A DNA stretch of 15,727 nucleotides from assembly GCA_002332795.1 (NCBI GenBank), contig DDBP01000112.1, positions 1 through 15,727 on the forward strand. The letters are read 5' to 3'. Position 1 is the first letter of the stretch; the number at the start of each line of letters is the position of its first letter. A program made the position numbers and the translations under genes. The notes beneath the pieces were generated by a model. The model saw only the letters and a list, made by a program, of their open reading frames with translations, ran no database searches and was not told the DNA's origin. This document shows, one piece after another, positions 1 through 6,290 of the stretch. This DNA comes from Anaerolineales bacterium UBA2029. GTDB taxonomy: Bacteria > Chloroflexota > Anaerolineae > Aggregatilineales > Aggregatilineaceae.

Positions 1-102
1 ATCTAACCGTGAAGTGACGAGGGAGAGGCGATGGAGGGGGAGGCCAGGCCCGGCGAGCGTGTTTGATACAATCGCCCTGTGTGCTCTGTTCAGCCAGAAA
101 AG

Positions 103-131
103 CGGAGGTCGGGCGGCCAGCCCGACCTCCG
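103..131 (-). terminator. Rho-independent terminator of the fasciclin gene
   Basis: A perfect 12-bp inverted repeat (103-114 with 120-131) has a 5-base loop. Read on the minus strand it is followed directly by CTTTTC. It lies about 30 bases past the stop codon of the minus-strand fasciclin gene, so it very likely ends that transcript. Seen directly; function inferred. Confidence 0.85.
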
Positions 132-161
132 AACGCTCATGAGCGGGGAGATGTCTGCCTG

Positions 162-1064
162 TTACTCGCTGGGGGGCAGCAGCACACCGTCAATGATGTG
201 CAGCACGCCGTTCGAGCCGATCAGGTCGGGCAGATAGACGTTCGCCTGGTCGCCGTTGAAGGTCGTGCCGCTGATGCTGATGCGCGCGCCGTTCAGCGTA
301 GGAGCCGAGCTGAGCGTCACCACTACATCGGACGTGTACGAGCCGGGAATGACGTGGTAGAGCAGCACGCTGGTCAGCAATTCCTTGTTGGCGAACAGTT
401 CATCAGCCGTCAGGCCGAGCGCGTTGAGCGCCGCGACGAAGGCTTCGTTGGTGGGAGCCAGCACCGTGTACGGGCCGCCAAAGAGCGCAGGGGTCAGGCC
501 GGCGGCATCCAGGGCAGCCTTGAAGATGGTCAGGTTGTTCTCAGCGGCCAGCCCCAGGATGCTCTTGGGCGGGAACAGCACGTTGTCAATGACGTGAATG
601 ACCCCGTTGCTGGCGATGATGTCGGTGATGATCACATTGGACGAGCCGTTGAGTTGCACGCCCGTCGGGCCTTCGCCAATGCGAATGGACGAACCCTGCA
701 GAGTCTTGGCCGAAGACAACCCCAACACCTTGTCGGAGGTCACCGCACCGGGCACGACGTGATAGAGCAGGATGTCGGTCAGCAGGGCTTTGTCCGCCAG
801 CAGATCGGCAGCAGAAATACCCAACAGGTTGAGGACGTTGGCGAACGCCTGATCCGTCGGCGCGAAGACGGTGAATGGGCCACCTGTCGCCAGAGTGTCG
901 GCCAGGCCAGCCGCCTGCACCGCGGCTACCAGCGTGGTGAAGCGACCATCAGCAACGGCGATGTCCACGATCGAGTTGCCCTGCGCGCGGGCGTCACGTT
1001 GCGCGGGGAACGCAAACGCTGCCATCAGAGCCAGCACGAGCACGAACAGAGTAACCTTGCGCAT
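162..1064 (-). CDS. Secreted protein with two fasciclin (FAS1) domains
   Basis: This 300-residue protein starts with a signal peptide: basic MRK, a hydrophobic run, and probable cleavage after ARA near residue 27. Two tandem FAS1 domains follow, at about residues 30-166 and 168-298. Domain 1 shows FTVFAPTDQAF (64-74), YHVVPG (101-106) and NGVIHVIDNVLFPP (153-166). Domain 2 shows YTVLAPTNEAF (199-209), YHVIPG (236-241) and NGVLHIIDGVLLPP (285-298). These are the H1, YH and H2 signatures of the family. FAS1 domains are extracellular adhesion or ligand-binding modules, so the protein probably acts outside the cell in surface or matrix contacts. There is no lipobox, anchor or repeat region, so it is likely released. 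The start is supported by a strong ribosome site (GGGAGGAAGG) a few bases upstream. It is a single-gene unit with its own terminator. The family call is secure; the ligand is unknown. Confidence 0.95.
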   Translation of the reverse strand: MRKVTLFVLVLALMAAFAFPAQRDARAQGNSIVDIAVADGRFTTLVAAVQAAGLADTLATGGPFTVFAPTDQAFANVLNLLGISAADLLADKALLTDILLYHVVPGAVTSDKVLGLSSAKTLQGSSIRIGEGPTGVQLNGSSNVIITDIIASNGVIHVIDNVLFPPKSILGLAAENNLTIFKAALDAAGLTPALFGGPYTVLAPTNEAFVAALNALGLTADELFANKELLTSVLLYHVIPGSYTSDVVVTLSSAPTLNGARISISGTTFNGDQANVYLPDLIGSNGVLHIIDGVLLPPSE

Positions 1065-1126
1065 GTTGAACCTTCCTCCCAGTCCTTTGAATGTTGTAGC
1101 CCCGTATGCTCCACGGGCCTATGCAG

Positions 1127-1155
1127 GTCATATGTGTCAGAGAATAGGCATTCAA
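1127..1155 (-). promoter_or_regulatory. Possible promoter of the fasciclin gene
   Basis: On the minus strand, TTGAAT (1150-1155) and TATGAC (1127-1132) are separated by 17 bases. Each matches 4 of 6 consensus bases of a sigma-70 promoter. It lies about 65 bases upstream of the fasciclin start codon in the AT-richer part of the gap. This is a weak match, offered as the best candidate in the gap. Confidence 0.3.
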
Positions 1156-1270
1156 GATGAGATAAAAACGAAATTCTTCTGAGAAAATCATGAATGTTGG
1201 AGCGCCGCCGCGTGGGGCAAGCGCCCAGCGCCCGCCCGATCAGGGGGTAGGCAGCGCGTCAGGGCGGGGG

Positions 1271-1276
1271 TATACT
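1271..1276 (+). promoter_or_regulatory. -10 element (TATACT) upstream of the DUF3048 gene
   Basis: TATACT sits in very GC-rich DNA about 45 bases upstream of the preferred ATG. No convincing -35 box is seen at 16-18 bases upstream. The bases around it (GTATACTGGGC) resemble elements upstream of the three minus-strand exported-protein genes at the other end of the window. Confidence 0.4.
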
Positions 1277-1321
1277 GGGCGGTCGTGTTGAGCCGTGTAC
1301 AGTGAGGTCTTGACGAAGCGC

Positions 1322-2707
1322 ATGAAGCGTCGGGCGGTGTTTTCCGTGATGTTGCTGGCGGTGATGATCGGGGGGGCGCTGAGCAGCACGCTGCTGAGCG
1401 CTCCGTCTCCAGCGGCGGGGCAGAGCGCGCCGACTCTCCCGCCCACCAATACGCCGCGGCCCAGCCCCACGGCGACCGCCACGCCGCTGCCCACCAACAC
1501 CCCTCGCCCGACTTTCACACCGACGGCTACGCCCACCGCGACGGCCACGTCTACGCCGACGGACACGCCCACCTATACGCCGTCCCCCAGCCCTACGGCG
1601 ACGGTCGTCGGTCCCAACGAGTATCCGGACAACTTCAATCCCCTCACGGGCCTGCCCTATCCCAGCGAGGAAGCGCGTAACCGGCGTAACCTGATCGTCA
1701 AGGTCTCCAACTTTCCGGAGATCGTGCGGCCCCAAAGTGGCCTGGACAAGGCGGACATCGTCTTCGAGTACGAAGTCGAGGGCGCGGTGACGCGCTTCGC
1801 CGCCATCTATCGCAGCCAGGGCGCGGAGAAAGTCGGCAGCATCCGCAGCGCCCGCCTGCTCGACCTGGAACTGGTCGTCATGTTCCAGGCATTGCTGGCC
1901 TACAGCGGCGCGAACGACTGGATTTACCACTACATCCTGGATTCAGACTGGAAATGGCGCGCCCTCACGCCACAGATGGGGGTCAACTGCCCGCCTTTCT
2001 GCCGCTATCCGGAGGAAGGCAAAGCGTATGAGCATACTCTGTTCGGCAACACTTTCCAGATGTGGGAAGTCGCCGAGCAGCGCCAGGTCAACGACGGGAT
2101 GCAGGTGCGCGGTTTCGCCTTCTCTTACGAGCCAGACCCTGGCGGCGTCCCTGCCGTGGACATCTTCATAGACTACTGGAGTCCGCGCCAGGACACGCGC
2201 TGGCAGTACAATCCTGCCGACGGGCGTTACTACCGCTGGAACAACGGCCTGCCGCACGTGGACGCCATCACCGGCAAGCAACTGGCTGCCGACAACGTGG
2301 TGATTCTGGAAGCCGAGCACATAGACCGGCCCGACATCCTGGATAGCGAGGTCAGCGGCGTGGTGATCGAAACGGTGTTGTGGGGGCGTGGCACAGCCTG
2401 GCTCTTCCGCGACGGTCTGTGGTACAAAGGTCTCTGGGCACATGCGCAGGGCAAACCAGGGCTATGGCTGCTCTTCCCCGACGGTCAGACGCCGATGCAC
2501 CTCAAGCCTGGTCAGACGTGGTTCAACGTGGTGCGACCGGTGATGTACGGTGTGCAGGTCAGCGAGCAGCCCGCCGACATGGTCGCCACGGCGCAGGCCA
2601 TCTACGCCACGCAGACGCAGTCTGCCGCGCTGACAGCGACGGCCATCGCTCCGTACATCACGCCCACGCCGACCGTCGCCACGCCGACGCCAGAGCGCTT
2701 GCCGTGA
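1322..2707 (+). CDS. Exported DUF3048 (YerB-like) protein with Thr/Pro-rich linker
   Basis: With the ATG at 1322 the protein has 461 residues. A basic start (MKRR) and hydrophobic segment (about 6-25) form a signal peptide or N-terminal anchor. Residues about 40-96 are a Pro/Thr/Ala linker with PTNTPRP occurring twice (41-47, 57-63), as expected for a wall- or surface-spanning spacer. The DUF3048 domain follows. Its usual start NPLTGLP is at 106-112, with RPQSGLDKADIVFEY (136-150), VEGAVTRF (152-159), KVGSIRSAR (170-178) and a second half to about 412. The family is named after Bacillus YerB, a lipoprotein of unknown biochemical role. No lipobox Cys is present here. A TATAQ/Thr-rich tail and TPTPT segment end the protein. 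An in-frame GTG at 1295 would add nine residues; I prefer the ATG because it gives a clean signal sequence. The gene stands first in a plus-strand run. Family assignment is strong, function unknown. Confidence 0.9.
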   Translation: MKRRAVFSVMLLAVMIGGALSSTLLSAPSPAAGQSAPTLPPTNTPRPSPTATATPLPTNTPRPTFTPTATPTATATSTPTDTPTYTPSPSPTATVVGPNEYPDNFNPLTGLPYPSEEARNRRNLIVKVSNFPEIVRPQSGLDKADIVFEYEVEGAVTRFAAIYRSQGAEKVGSIRSARLLDLELVVMFQALLAYSGANDWIYHYILDSDWKWRALTPQMGVNCPPFCRYPEEGKAYEHTLFGNTFQMWEVAEQRQVNDGMQVRGFAFSYEPDPGGVPAVDIFIDYWSPRQDTRWQYNPADGRYYRWNNGLPHVDAITGKQLAADNVVILEAEHIDRPDILDSEVSGVVIETVLWGRGTAWLFRDGLWYKGLWAHAQGKPGLWLLFPDGQTPMHLKPGQTWFNVVRPVMYGVQVSEQPADMVATAQAIYATQTQSAALTATAIAPYITPTPTVATPTPERLP

Positions 2708-2831
2708 GTCACGAGTCCGGAGTCTAGAGTTCAGAGTCTTGAGTGAAGACCTCCAACGCCCAATACGTCGGCTCCGGGCGTGAGTGGCTTTTGCCGAACT
2801 CCTGACACATGACTCCATACTCATCACTCAG
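2706..2831 (+). repeat. Inverted pair of 7-base GAGTNNN arrays
   Basis: On the plus strand GAGT recurs every 7 bases at 2706, 2713, 2720, 2727, 2734 and 2741 (six units); the first overlaps the DUF3048 stop codon. On the minus strand the same 7-base register runs inward from 2829, 2822, 2815, 2808 (as GTGT) and 2801. Between the arms is a 6-bp stem ACGCCC/GGGCGT (2756-2761 with 2776-2781), almost exactly on the symmetry axis. The three bases between GAGT cores vary, so this is not a simple copied satellite. The right arm ends just before the ribosome site of the DUF554 gene. Periodicity is read directly; a role as a folded RNA spacer or terminator-like element is inference. Confidence 0.8.
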
Positions 2832-2840
2832 GGGGAACAC

Positions 2841-3578
2841 ATGGGGGGCACACTGCTGAACTCGTTCACCGTGTTGCTGGGTAGCTCCGTTGGCCTGCTG
2901 ATCGGGCACCGGCTGCCGCCGCGCATCCAGGAATCGGTGATGACCGGCCTGGGGCTGGTCACACTGGTGGTGGGTTTCTCCAACGCCAACGAGACTGGCA
3001 ACATCATCCTGCCTCTGCTCAGCCTGGTGATCGGCGCGGTCGTCGGCGAACTGCTGCGGCTCGACGTCCGCCTGGAGGGGTTCGCCGGCTGGGTGCAAAG
3101 CCGCGTACAGGGCGAAGCCAGCGATGCCGCCGCGTCCGACCGGCGAGCGCGTTTCATCCAGGGCTTTGTCACCTCGTCGCTGGTGTTCTGTGTGGGGCCG
3201 CTGACCTTCGTCGGCTCCATCCAAGACGGCATGGGGCTGAACAGCGGCTTTGAGCAACTGGCCATCAAGAGCACGCTCGATCTCTTCTCCTCCATGGCTT
3301 TTGCGGCCAGCCTGGGCATCGGCGTGCTGTTCAGCGTCTTCACGGTGCTGAGCGTGCAGGGAGGGCTGGCCCTGCTGGGTGCGCTGGCCGGGCAGTTCAT
3401 GACCGACCCCATGATCAACGAGATGACCGCCGTCGGCGGGTTGATTCTGATCGGCCTGGGCCTGGTGTTGCTCGATATCAAGAAGCCGCGCATGGTCAAC
3501 TTCCTGCCGGGTCTGCTGATCGCGCCGCTGCTGGTCGAGCTGGCGACGCTGTTGGGGATCAACATCTACCCCCTGTGA
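2841..3578 (+). CDS. DUF554 family integral membrane protein (YdfK/YqgA-like)
   Basis: The 245-residue protein is typical in length for DUF554. It opens with MGGTLLNSFTVLLGSSVGLL, the family's usual first membrane segment, followed by IPxRI-like RLPPRIQESVMTGLGL (24-39). It has about six hydrophobic segments (roughly 5-22, 34-48, 55-72, 107-127, 150-172, 197-212, with 222-240 as a possible further one). The most conserved stretch, SSLVFCVGPLTFVGSIQDG (112-130), matches the family core FCVGP...G..QDG, followed by KSTLDLFSS (143-151). The family is predicted to be a transporter or channel-like inner-membrane protein; no substrate is established. The start at 2841 is chosen because GGGGGAA stands just upstream and it aligns with the family start. 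A longer reading from 2784 would run through the GAGT repeat and is unlikely. It follows the DUF3048 gene by 133 bases. Confidence 0.9.
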   Translation: MGGTLLNSFTVLLGSSVGLLIGHRLPPRIQESVMTGLGLVTLVVGFSNANETGNIILPLLSLVIGAVVGELLRLDVRLEGFAGWVQSRVQGEASDAAASDRRARFIQGFVTSSLVFCVGPLTFVGSIQDGMGLNSGFEQLAIKSTLDLFSSMAFAASLGIGVLFSVFTVLSVQGGLALLGALAGQFMTDPMINEMTAVGGLILIGLGLVLLDIKKPRMVNFLPGLLIAPLLVELATLLGINIYPL

Positions 3579-3613
3579 CCTTTTCTGCCCGCGTGTGTTT
3601 CGGTTTTGCCCCG

Positions 3614-3649
3614 CCTGCCGTATAATCAGCAGCGGATGCATACGGCAGG
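3614..3649. promoter_or_regulatory. 9-bp dyad overlapping a consensus -10 box
   Basis: CCTGCCGTA (3614-3622) and TACGGCAGG (3641-3649) form a perfect 9-bp inverted repeat with an 18-base spacer. The left arm overlaps the first two bases of a consensus TATAAT (3621-3626). The right arm runs into the ribosome site AGGAGG (3647-3652) of the following gene. If TATAAT is the -10 box, transcription would start near 3633, and the left arm would not be in the RNA. That favours a DNA operator over an RNA hairpin. Sequence seen directly; role inferred. Confidence 0.5.
3621..3626 (+). promoter_or_regulatory. Consensus -10 box (TATAAT) of the 263-residue orphan gene
   Basis: A perfect TATAAT lies 33 bases before the ATG at 3659, with a strong AGGAGGGGG ribosome site between. 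The -35 region (TTTCGG at 17-base spacing) is poor, so activity may depend on an activator or the flanking dyad. Confidence 0.55.
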
Positions 3650-3658
3650 AGGGGGCAG

Positions 3659-4450
3659 ATGCCCAGGCCGCCCAGACGACGTATCCCCGATTTCGACGAT
3701 GTCCCGGTCGAAGAGCTGATCCGGCTCAGCCGCGCGCTGGTCCGACGTATCACCGACCAGGACCGTCAGCGCCTGATCCTGGCCCTGCGCGAGTCTGGCG
3801 ACGCGCGACGGGTGTGGACAAGCGCGCCCGCGTTGCTGCAACAGTTCTTTGCCGGCGAGATCGACCTGGACGAAGAGCTGCTGGGCCGGTTTCCCAACGC
3901 TCCTCTGCTCTCGCATATGCACGTGTTACCCGGCAGCAGCGCCCCTCTGCAGCAACAGGTCACGGTCACGCTGGGCAGCAATGACGACGCGGCTACTCTG
4001 ATCGTGGACGCGGCGCTCGACGAGACGGCGGCGCTCACTTTCACTTTCTCTTTGTTTGGCGCACTGGCCCTGCGCTTTCACCTGACTCCGCTGCTATCCG
4101 CCGACCGCGCCGCCTGGTTGCCATTGCTGCGCCGCGAGAACGGCATCACCGTGTTGTGGACGCGCGAGCGCTGGGAGCAGCCCTACCTGATCCTGGTGCG
4201 GCGCGAAGGGTTTGGGCGGCTCTATGCCTTCTCGCCCTATGGCTTCGAAGCTGCCGCCCGCCTGACTCCGGACATGGTCACTGCCCTGGCCGACTGGTTG
4301 GAGCGCACCTGGTTTGCAGAGGAAAACGCTCCGGCTCCCACCTCCGACGGGCGGCGCGCCGCTCACCCCGTGCCATCGTCTGCGCCGGACGAAAACGCTG
4401 TGGGCGATGCGCACGATCCCGGCTCAGACGCTGGCCCCTTCGAATGGTAA
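3659..4450 (+). CDS. Hypothetical cytoplasmic protein, 263 residues
   Basis: I do not recognise this protein. It has no signal peptide and no convincing membrane segment, so it is probably cytoplasmic. Residues 1-10 are basic and Pro-rich (MPRPPRRRIP). About 16-62 looks helical and charged, with VEELIRLSRALVRRITDQDR. About 98-200 alternates in a beta-like way (VTVTLG, TLIVDAAL, LTFTFSLFG, GITVLWTRERW, YLILVRREGFGRLYAF). Residues 202-222 look helical again. The last 40 residues (AP/TS/DG-rich) look disordered and acidic. An AGGAGG ribosome site six bases before the ATG, a consensus -10 box and ordinary codon use support a real gene. It stands alone between DUF554 and the importer promoter, 80 bases after the former, with its own promoter, so operon membership is doubtful. 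Function is unknown. Confidence 0.8.
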   Translation: MPRPPRRRIPDFDDVPVEELIRLSRALVRRITDQDRQRLILALRESGDARRVWTSAPALLQQFFAGEIDLDEELLGRFPNAPLLSHMHVLPGSSAPLQQQVTVTLGSNDDAATLIVDAALDETAALTFTFSLFGALALRFHLTPLLSADRAAWLPLLRRENGITVLWTRERWEQPYLILVRREGFGRLYAFSPYGFEAAARLTPDMVTALADWLERTWFAEENAPAPTSDGRRAAHPVPSSAPDENAVGDAHDPGSDAGPFEW

Positions 4451-4470
4451 GCAATAGAGTAGCGGATGAG

Positions 4471-4499
4471 TTGGCACACACCCCAAAGCAGACTATAAT
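4471..4499 (+). promoter_or_regulatory. Sigma-70-type promoter of the ABC importer operon
   Basis: TTGGCA (4471-4476, 5 of 6 matches) and TATAAT (4494-4499, 6 of 6) are separated by exactly 17 bases. This is the best promoter in the window. Transcription should start near 4506. The only coherent downstream unit is the importer cluster beginning at 4817. Confidence 0.75.
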
Positions 4500-4512
4500 G
4501 ACAGATACAACA

Positions 4513-4526
4513 GGTAAACGTTATCC
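4513..4526. promoter_or_regulatory. LacI-family-like operator
   Basis: GGTAAACGTTATCC is a 14-base near-palindrome centred on CG, with half-sites GGTAAAC and GGATAAC (5 of 7 identical). Operators of LacI/GalR-family regulators are typically palindromes centred on CG with an AAACGTTT-like core. It lies about 7-20 bases past the expected transcription start, where a repressor would block the polymerase. Part of it also folds into a hairpin (4519-4526 with 4531-4538, and 4510-4517 with 4542-4549, including G-U pairs), so an RNA role is the alternative. Confidence 0.5.
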
Positions 4527-4730
4527 GTCAGGGTGACGAGGTTGCCTGTCTGGTCTGTCAAAGTAAGCCTTTTTTCACGCGGGTTTGGTGCAGGCTTAAT
4601 TGCTCCCGCTCAAAATAGCATTTGGTTTCACAATTGGTCTTTCCAGGTCATCATGGTCGTTGCTCATCGCTCCCCACTCTGTTCCTTCCCACTGCGCGGA
4701 CGACATCCGCTCGGCGTCTTCTGGGTGTGT

Positions 4731-4773
4731 GTCTCCCTGGTCTCCTGCAGGCCGCCTGCAGAGTGCCAGAGAC
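4731..4773 (+). other. Hairpin in the importer leader
   Basis: CTGCAGG (4745-4751) and CCTGCAG (4755-4761) pair perfectly around a 3-base loop. TGGT/GCCA (4738-4741 with 4765-4768) and GTCTC/GAGAC (4731-4735 with 4769-4773) extend the stem. It ends about 30 bases before the ribosome site and is not followed by a T-run. It is more likely a leader-stabilising structure than a terminator. Confidence 0.5.
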
Positions 4774-4816
4774 AGCGTGTCTGACAGGTTAATTAAGGTT
4801 CATAAGGAGAGTGGCA

Positions 4817-6160
4817 ATGAGAGTTCACCGTTTGCTCCCTGTTCTGCTGATCGTCGCCCTGGTGATGGCCCTGGTGCCGGTCGCCACCGCCCAGGAGACC
4901 ATCTCCATGCGCATCCGCTGCAAGGCCGTGCCTCCGGTTGAGGAGTGGCGCTGCAACAACTTCGCTCAGGTCGAATCGCAGGTCGAAGCAGCGTTGGGCA
5001 TCAACCTGGAGCTTGAGCTGATCCAGGACAACCTGGACTGGGGCCCCTACAAGCAAGAGTTCCAGCTTGCCGCCGAAGCGGGGCAGGCTGTGGACATCAT
5101 CCTGTCGGGCCATGAGGACATCGGCGCATGGGCGCAGGCCGGCTTCATCATCCCGCTGGACGACCTGATCCCCAACTATCCGGAGTTCGCCGACGTCGTC
5201 CCCAGCCTGTGGGAATCCATGAAAGCCCCGGACGGCAAGATATATGGCATCCCGCAGGACGCCGAGGCTCGCCCGCTCTACTTCAGCAAGCCGTTGCTGC
5301 GCGACCTGGGCTGGAGCGACGAGGAGATCGAGGCCCTGCCCGACAAGATCAAGGCCGGTGAATTCACCTTCGCCGACATGCTCGACGTGGCCCAGGAAGC
5401 GGTCGAACTGGGCGTGGTCGAGGAAGGCAACGGCTACTGGCACCGCCCGCGCAACGGCCCGGACTTCCTCTACTTCTACTATGGCATGGGCGGTCAGGTG
5501 CTGGACGAAGCGGGTAACCTGGTCTTCGACAAGCAGGCTGCACTGGATGTCTACAAGCTGTTCGAGGATGCGCGCGCCCGCGGCATCATGGCCGGTAAAC
5601 ACCTGGGCATCGAGTGGGCCGACTGGCATACGGCGGTGTCGTCTGCCGAGAACGTGCTCTTCTGGACCGGCGGCACCTGGAACTGGGGTGACTGGGCGGT
5701 CAACTATGTGGCCGACCGCGGCGGTGAAGACTACCTGTTCGAGAACATCGGCGTCGCTCTGGTGCCCGCGCTGAAGACCGGCAAGCCCCTCACGCTCACG
5801 CACCCGCTGGCCTATATGGTGAGCGCCAGCAGCAAGCATCCGGAGGTGGCGATGGCCCTGCTGGCCGCGATCACCACGCCGGAGGCCAACAACCGCCATG
5901 CCATCGAAAGCGCGCACCTGGGCATCCTCAACGCGCAACTGGAGTCCGAGGACTACAAGAACGCCCGCTTCCTGAGCCTGACTCATCCCATGCTGGAGTA
6001 CACCACCTTCATCCCCAACCATCCTAGCTGGGGCGCGTGGTCGGAAGCCTACTGGACGGGCATCCAGAGCGTGGAGAGCGGCGAGATGAGCGCCGAGGCG
6101 GCTCTGGATGTGGTGGTCAACCGCCTGCAGAACGAGATTCCGGGGATCGTCATCCGCTAG
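4817..6160 (+). CDS. Extracellular carbohydrate-binding protein of an ABC importer (SBP family 1)
   Basis: This 447-residue protein captures the substrate outside the cell for the importer encoded next. A signal peptide (MRVHRLLPVLLIVALVMALVPVATA, split here only by its length) ends at ATA/Q near residue 25-26. The mature protein has the pattern of family-1 sugar-binding proteins: a first lobe with VDIILSGHEDIGAWAQAG (92-109) and IIPLDD (111-116), the DGKIYGIP motif (139-146), aromatic ligand-side residues (YFYYGMGG, 219-226; FWTGGTWNWGDW, 282-293), and the late PLAYMVSASSKHPEVAMALL stretch (330-349). No lipobox Cys follows the signal, unlike most binding proteins of Gram-positive-type cells. 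Two Cys (35, 46) near the N-terminus could form a disulfide. The ATG at 4817 is preferred over GTG at 4811 because AAGGAG ends seven bases upstream. The substrate cannot be read from the sequence. Confidence 0.93.
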   Translation: MRVHRLLPVLLIVALVMALVPVATAQETISMRIRCKAVPPVEEWRCNNFAQVESQVEAALGINLELELIQDNLDWGPYKQEFQLAAEAGQAVDIILSGHEDIGAWAQAGFIIPLDDLIPNYPEFADVVPSLWESMKAPDGKIYGIPQDAEARPLYFSKPLLRDLGWSDEEIEALPDKIKAGEFTFADMLDVAQEAVELGVVEEGNGYWHRPRNGPDFLYFYYGMGGQVLDEAGNLVFDKQAALDVYKLFEDARARGIMAGKHLGIEWADWHTAVSSAENVLFWTGGTWNWGDWAVNYVADRGGEDYLFENIGVALVPALKTGKPLTLTHPLAYMVSASSKHPEVAMALLAAITTPEANNRHAIESAHLGILNAQLESEDYKNARFLSLTHPMLEYTTFIPNHPSWGAWSEAYWTGIQSVESGEMSAEAALDVVVNRLQNEIPGIVIR

Positions 6161-6186
6161 GTGCCGGGCACAGACCGGCCTGTGAG

Positions 6187-6242
6187 AGAACCGTTTGCCA
6201 GCCGGGGGCCTGCCTCTACGCGACCTCCGGCTGGTCGGTTCT
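6187..6242 (+). other. Large hairpin between binding-protein and first permease genes
   Basis: AGAACCG (6187-6193) pairs with CGGTTCT (6236-6242), and CCAGCCGG (6198-6205) pairs with CCGGCTGG (6227-6234), leaving a 21-base loop. There is no T-run after it, so full termination is unlikely. In the E. coli maltose operon a palindromic structure between malE and malF protects the upstream message, giving more binding protein than permease. The same role is likely here by position. Confidence 0.65.
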
Positions 6243-6290
6243 GCGGGTTGCTGGTACTATCCCTGCCAGGGCAGAACAGGAGGTTGACCT

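Larger units (their letters stand above)
4451..4816 (+). other. 366-base control region upstream of the ABC importer
   Basis: This gap holds no convincing gene. Short open frames here lack ribosome sites and run out of frame into the binding-protein gene. It contains a near-consensus promoter, an operator-like palindrome just after the expected start site, a T-run (4570-4575) flanked by TAAGCCT/AGGCTTA (4564-4570 and 4592-4598), and a second hairpin at 4731-4773. The transcript leader would be about 310 bases, long enough for an RNA control element. I recognise no known riboswitch class in it. Confidence 0.6.

Noticed and set aside
2..142. Open plus-strand frame entering from the left edge
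   Set aside because: Arg-rich, 46 codons, and it runs through the terminator hairpin of the fasciclin gene. Not convincing as a gene tail.
63..1160. Long plus-strand open frame (365 codons) antisense to the fasciclin gene
   Set aside because: Arg/Gln/Gly-rich composition, no ribosome site or domain. It is the mirror of a strongly supported FAS1 gene in GC-rich DNA.
1439..1609. Repetitive DNA in the DUF3048 gene as a possible tandem repeat or mobile remnant
   Set aside because: It simply encodes the Pro/Thr/Ala linker (PTNTPRP, TATAT), a common protein-level low-complexity spacer in frame with the gene.
2706..2831. GAGT arrays as a CRISPR array or MITE
   Set aside because: Units are 7 bases with no spacers, and there are no target-site duplications or terminal repeats of a transposon type.
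4533..4941. Short open frames in the importer leader (83 and 113 codons)
   Set aside because: No ribosome site, no recognisable protein, and the longer one runs out of frame into the binding-protein gene.
4793..6022. 409-codon minus-strand open frame opposite the binding-protein gene
   Set aside because: Low-complexity His/Val/Gln-rich translation. The plus-strand gene has signal peptide, motifs and ribosome site.
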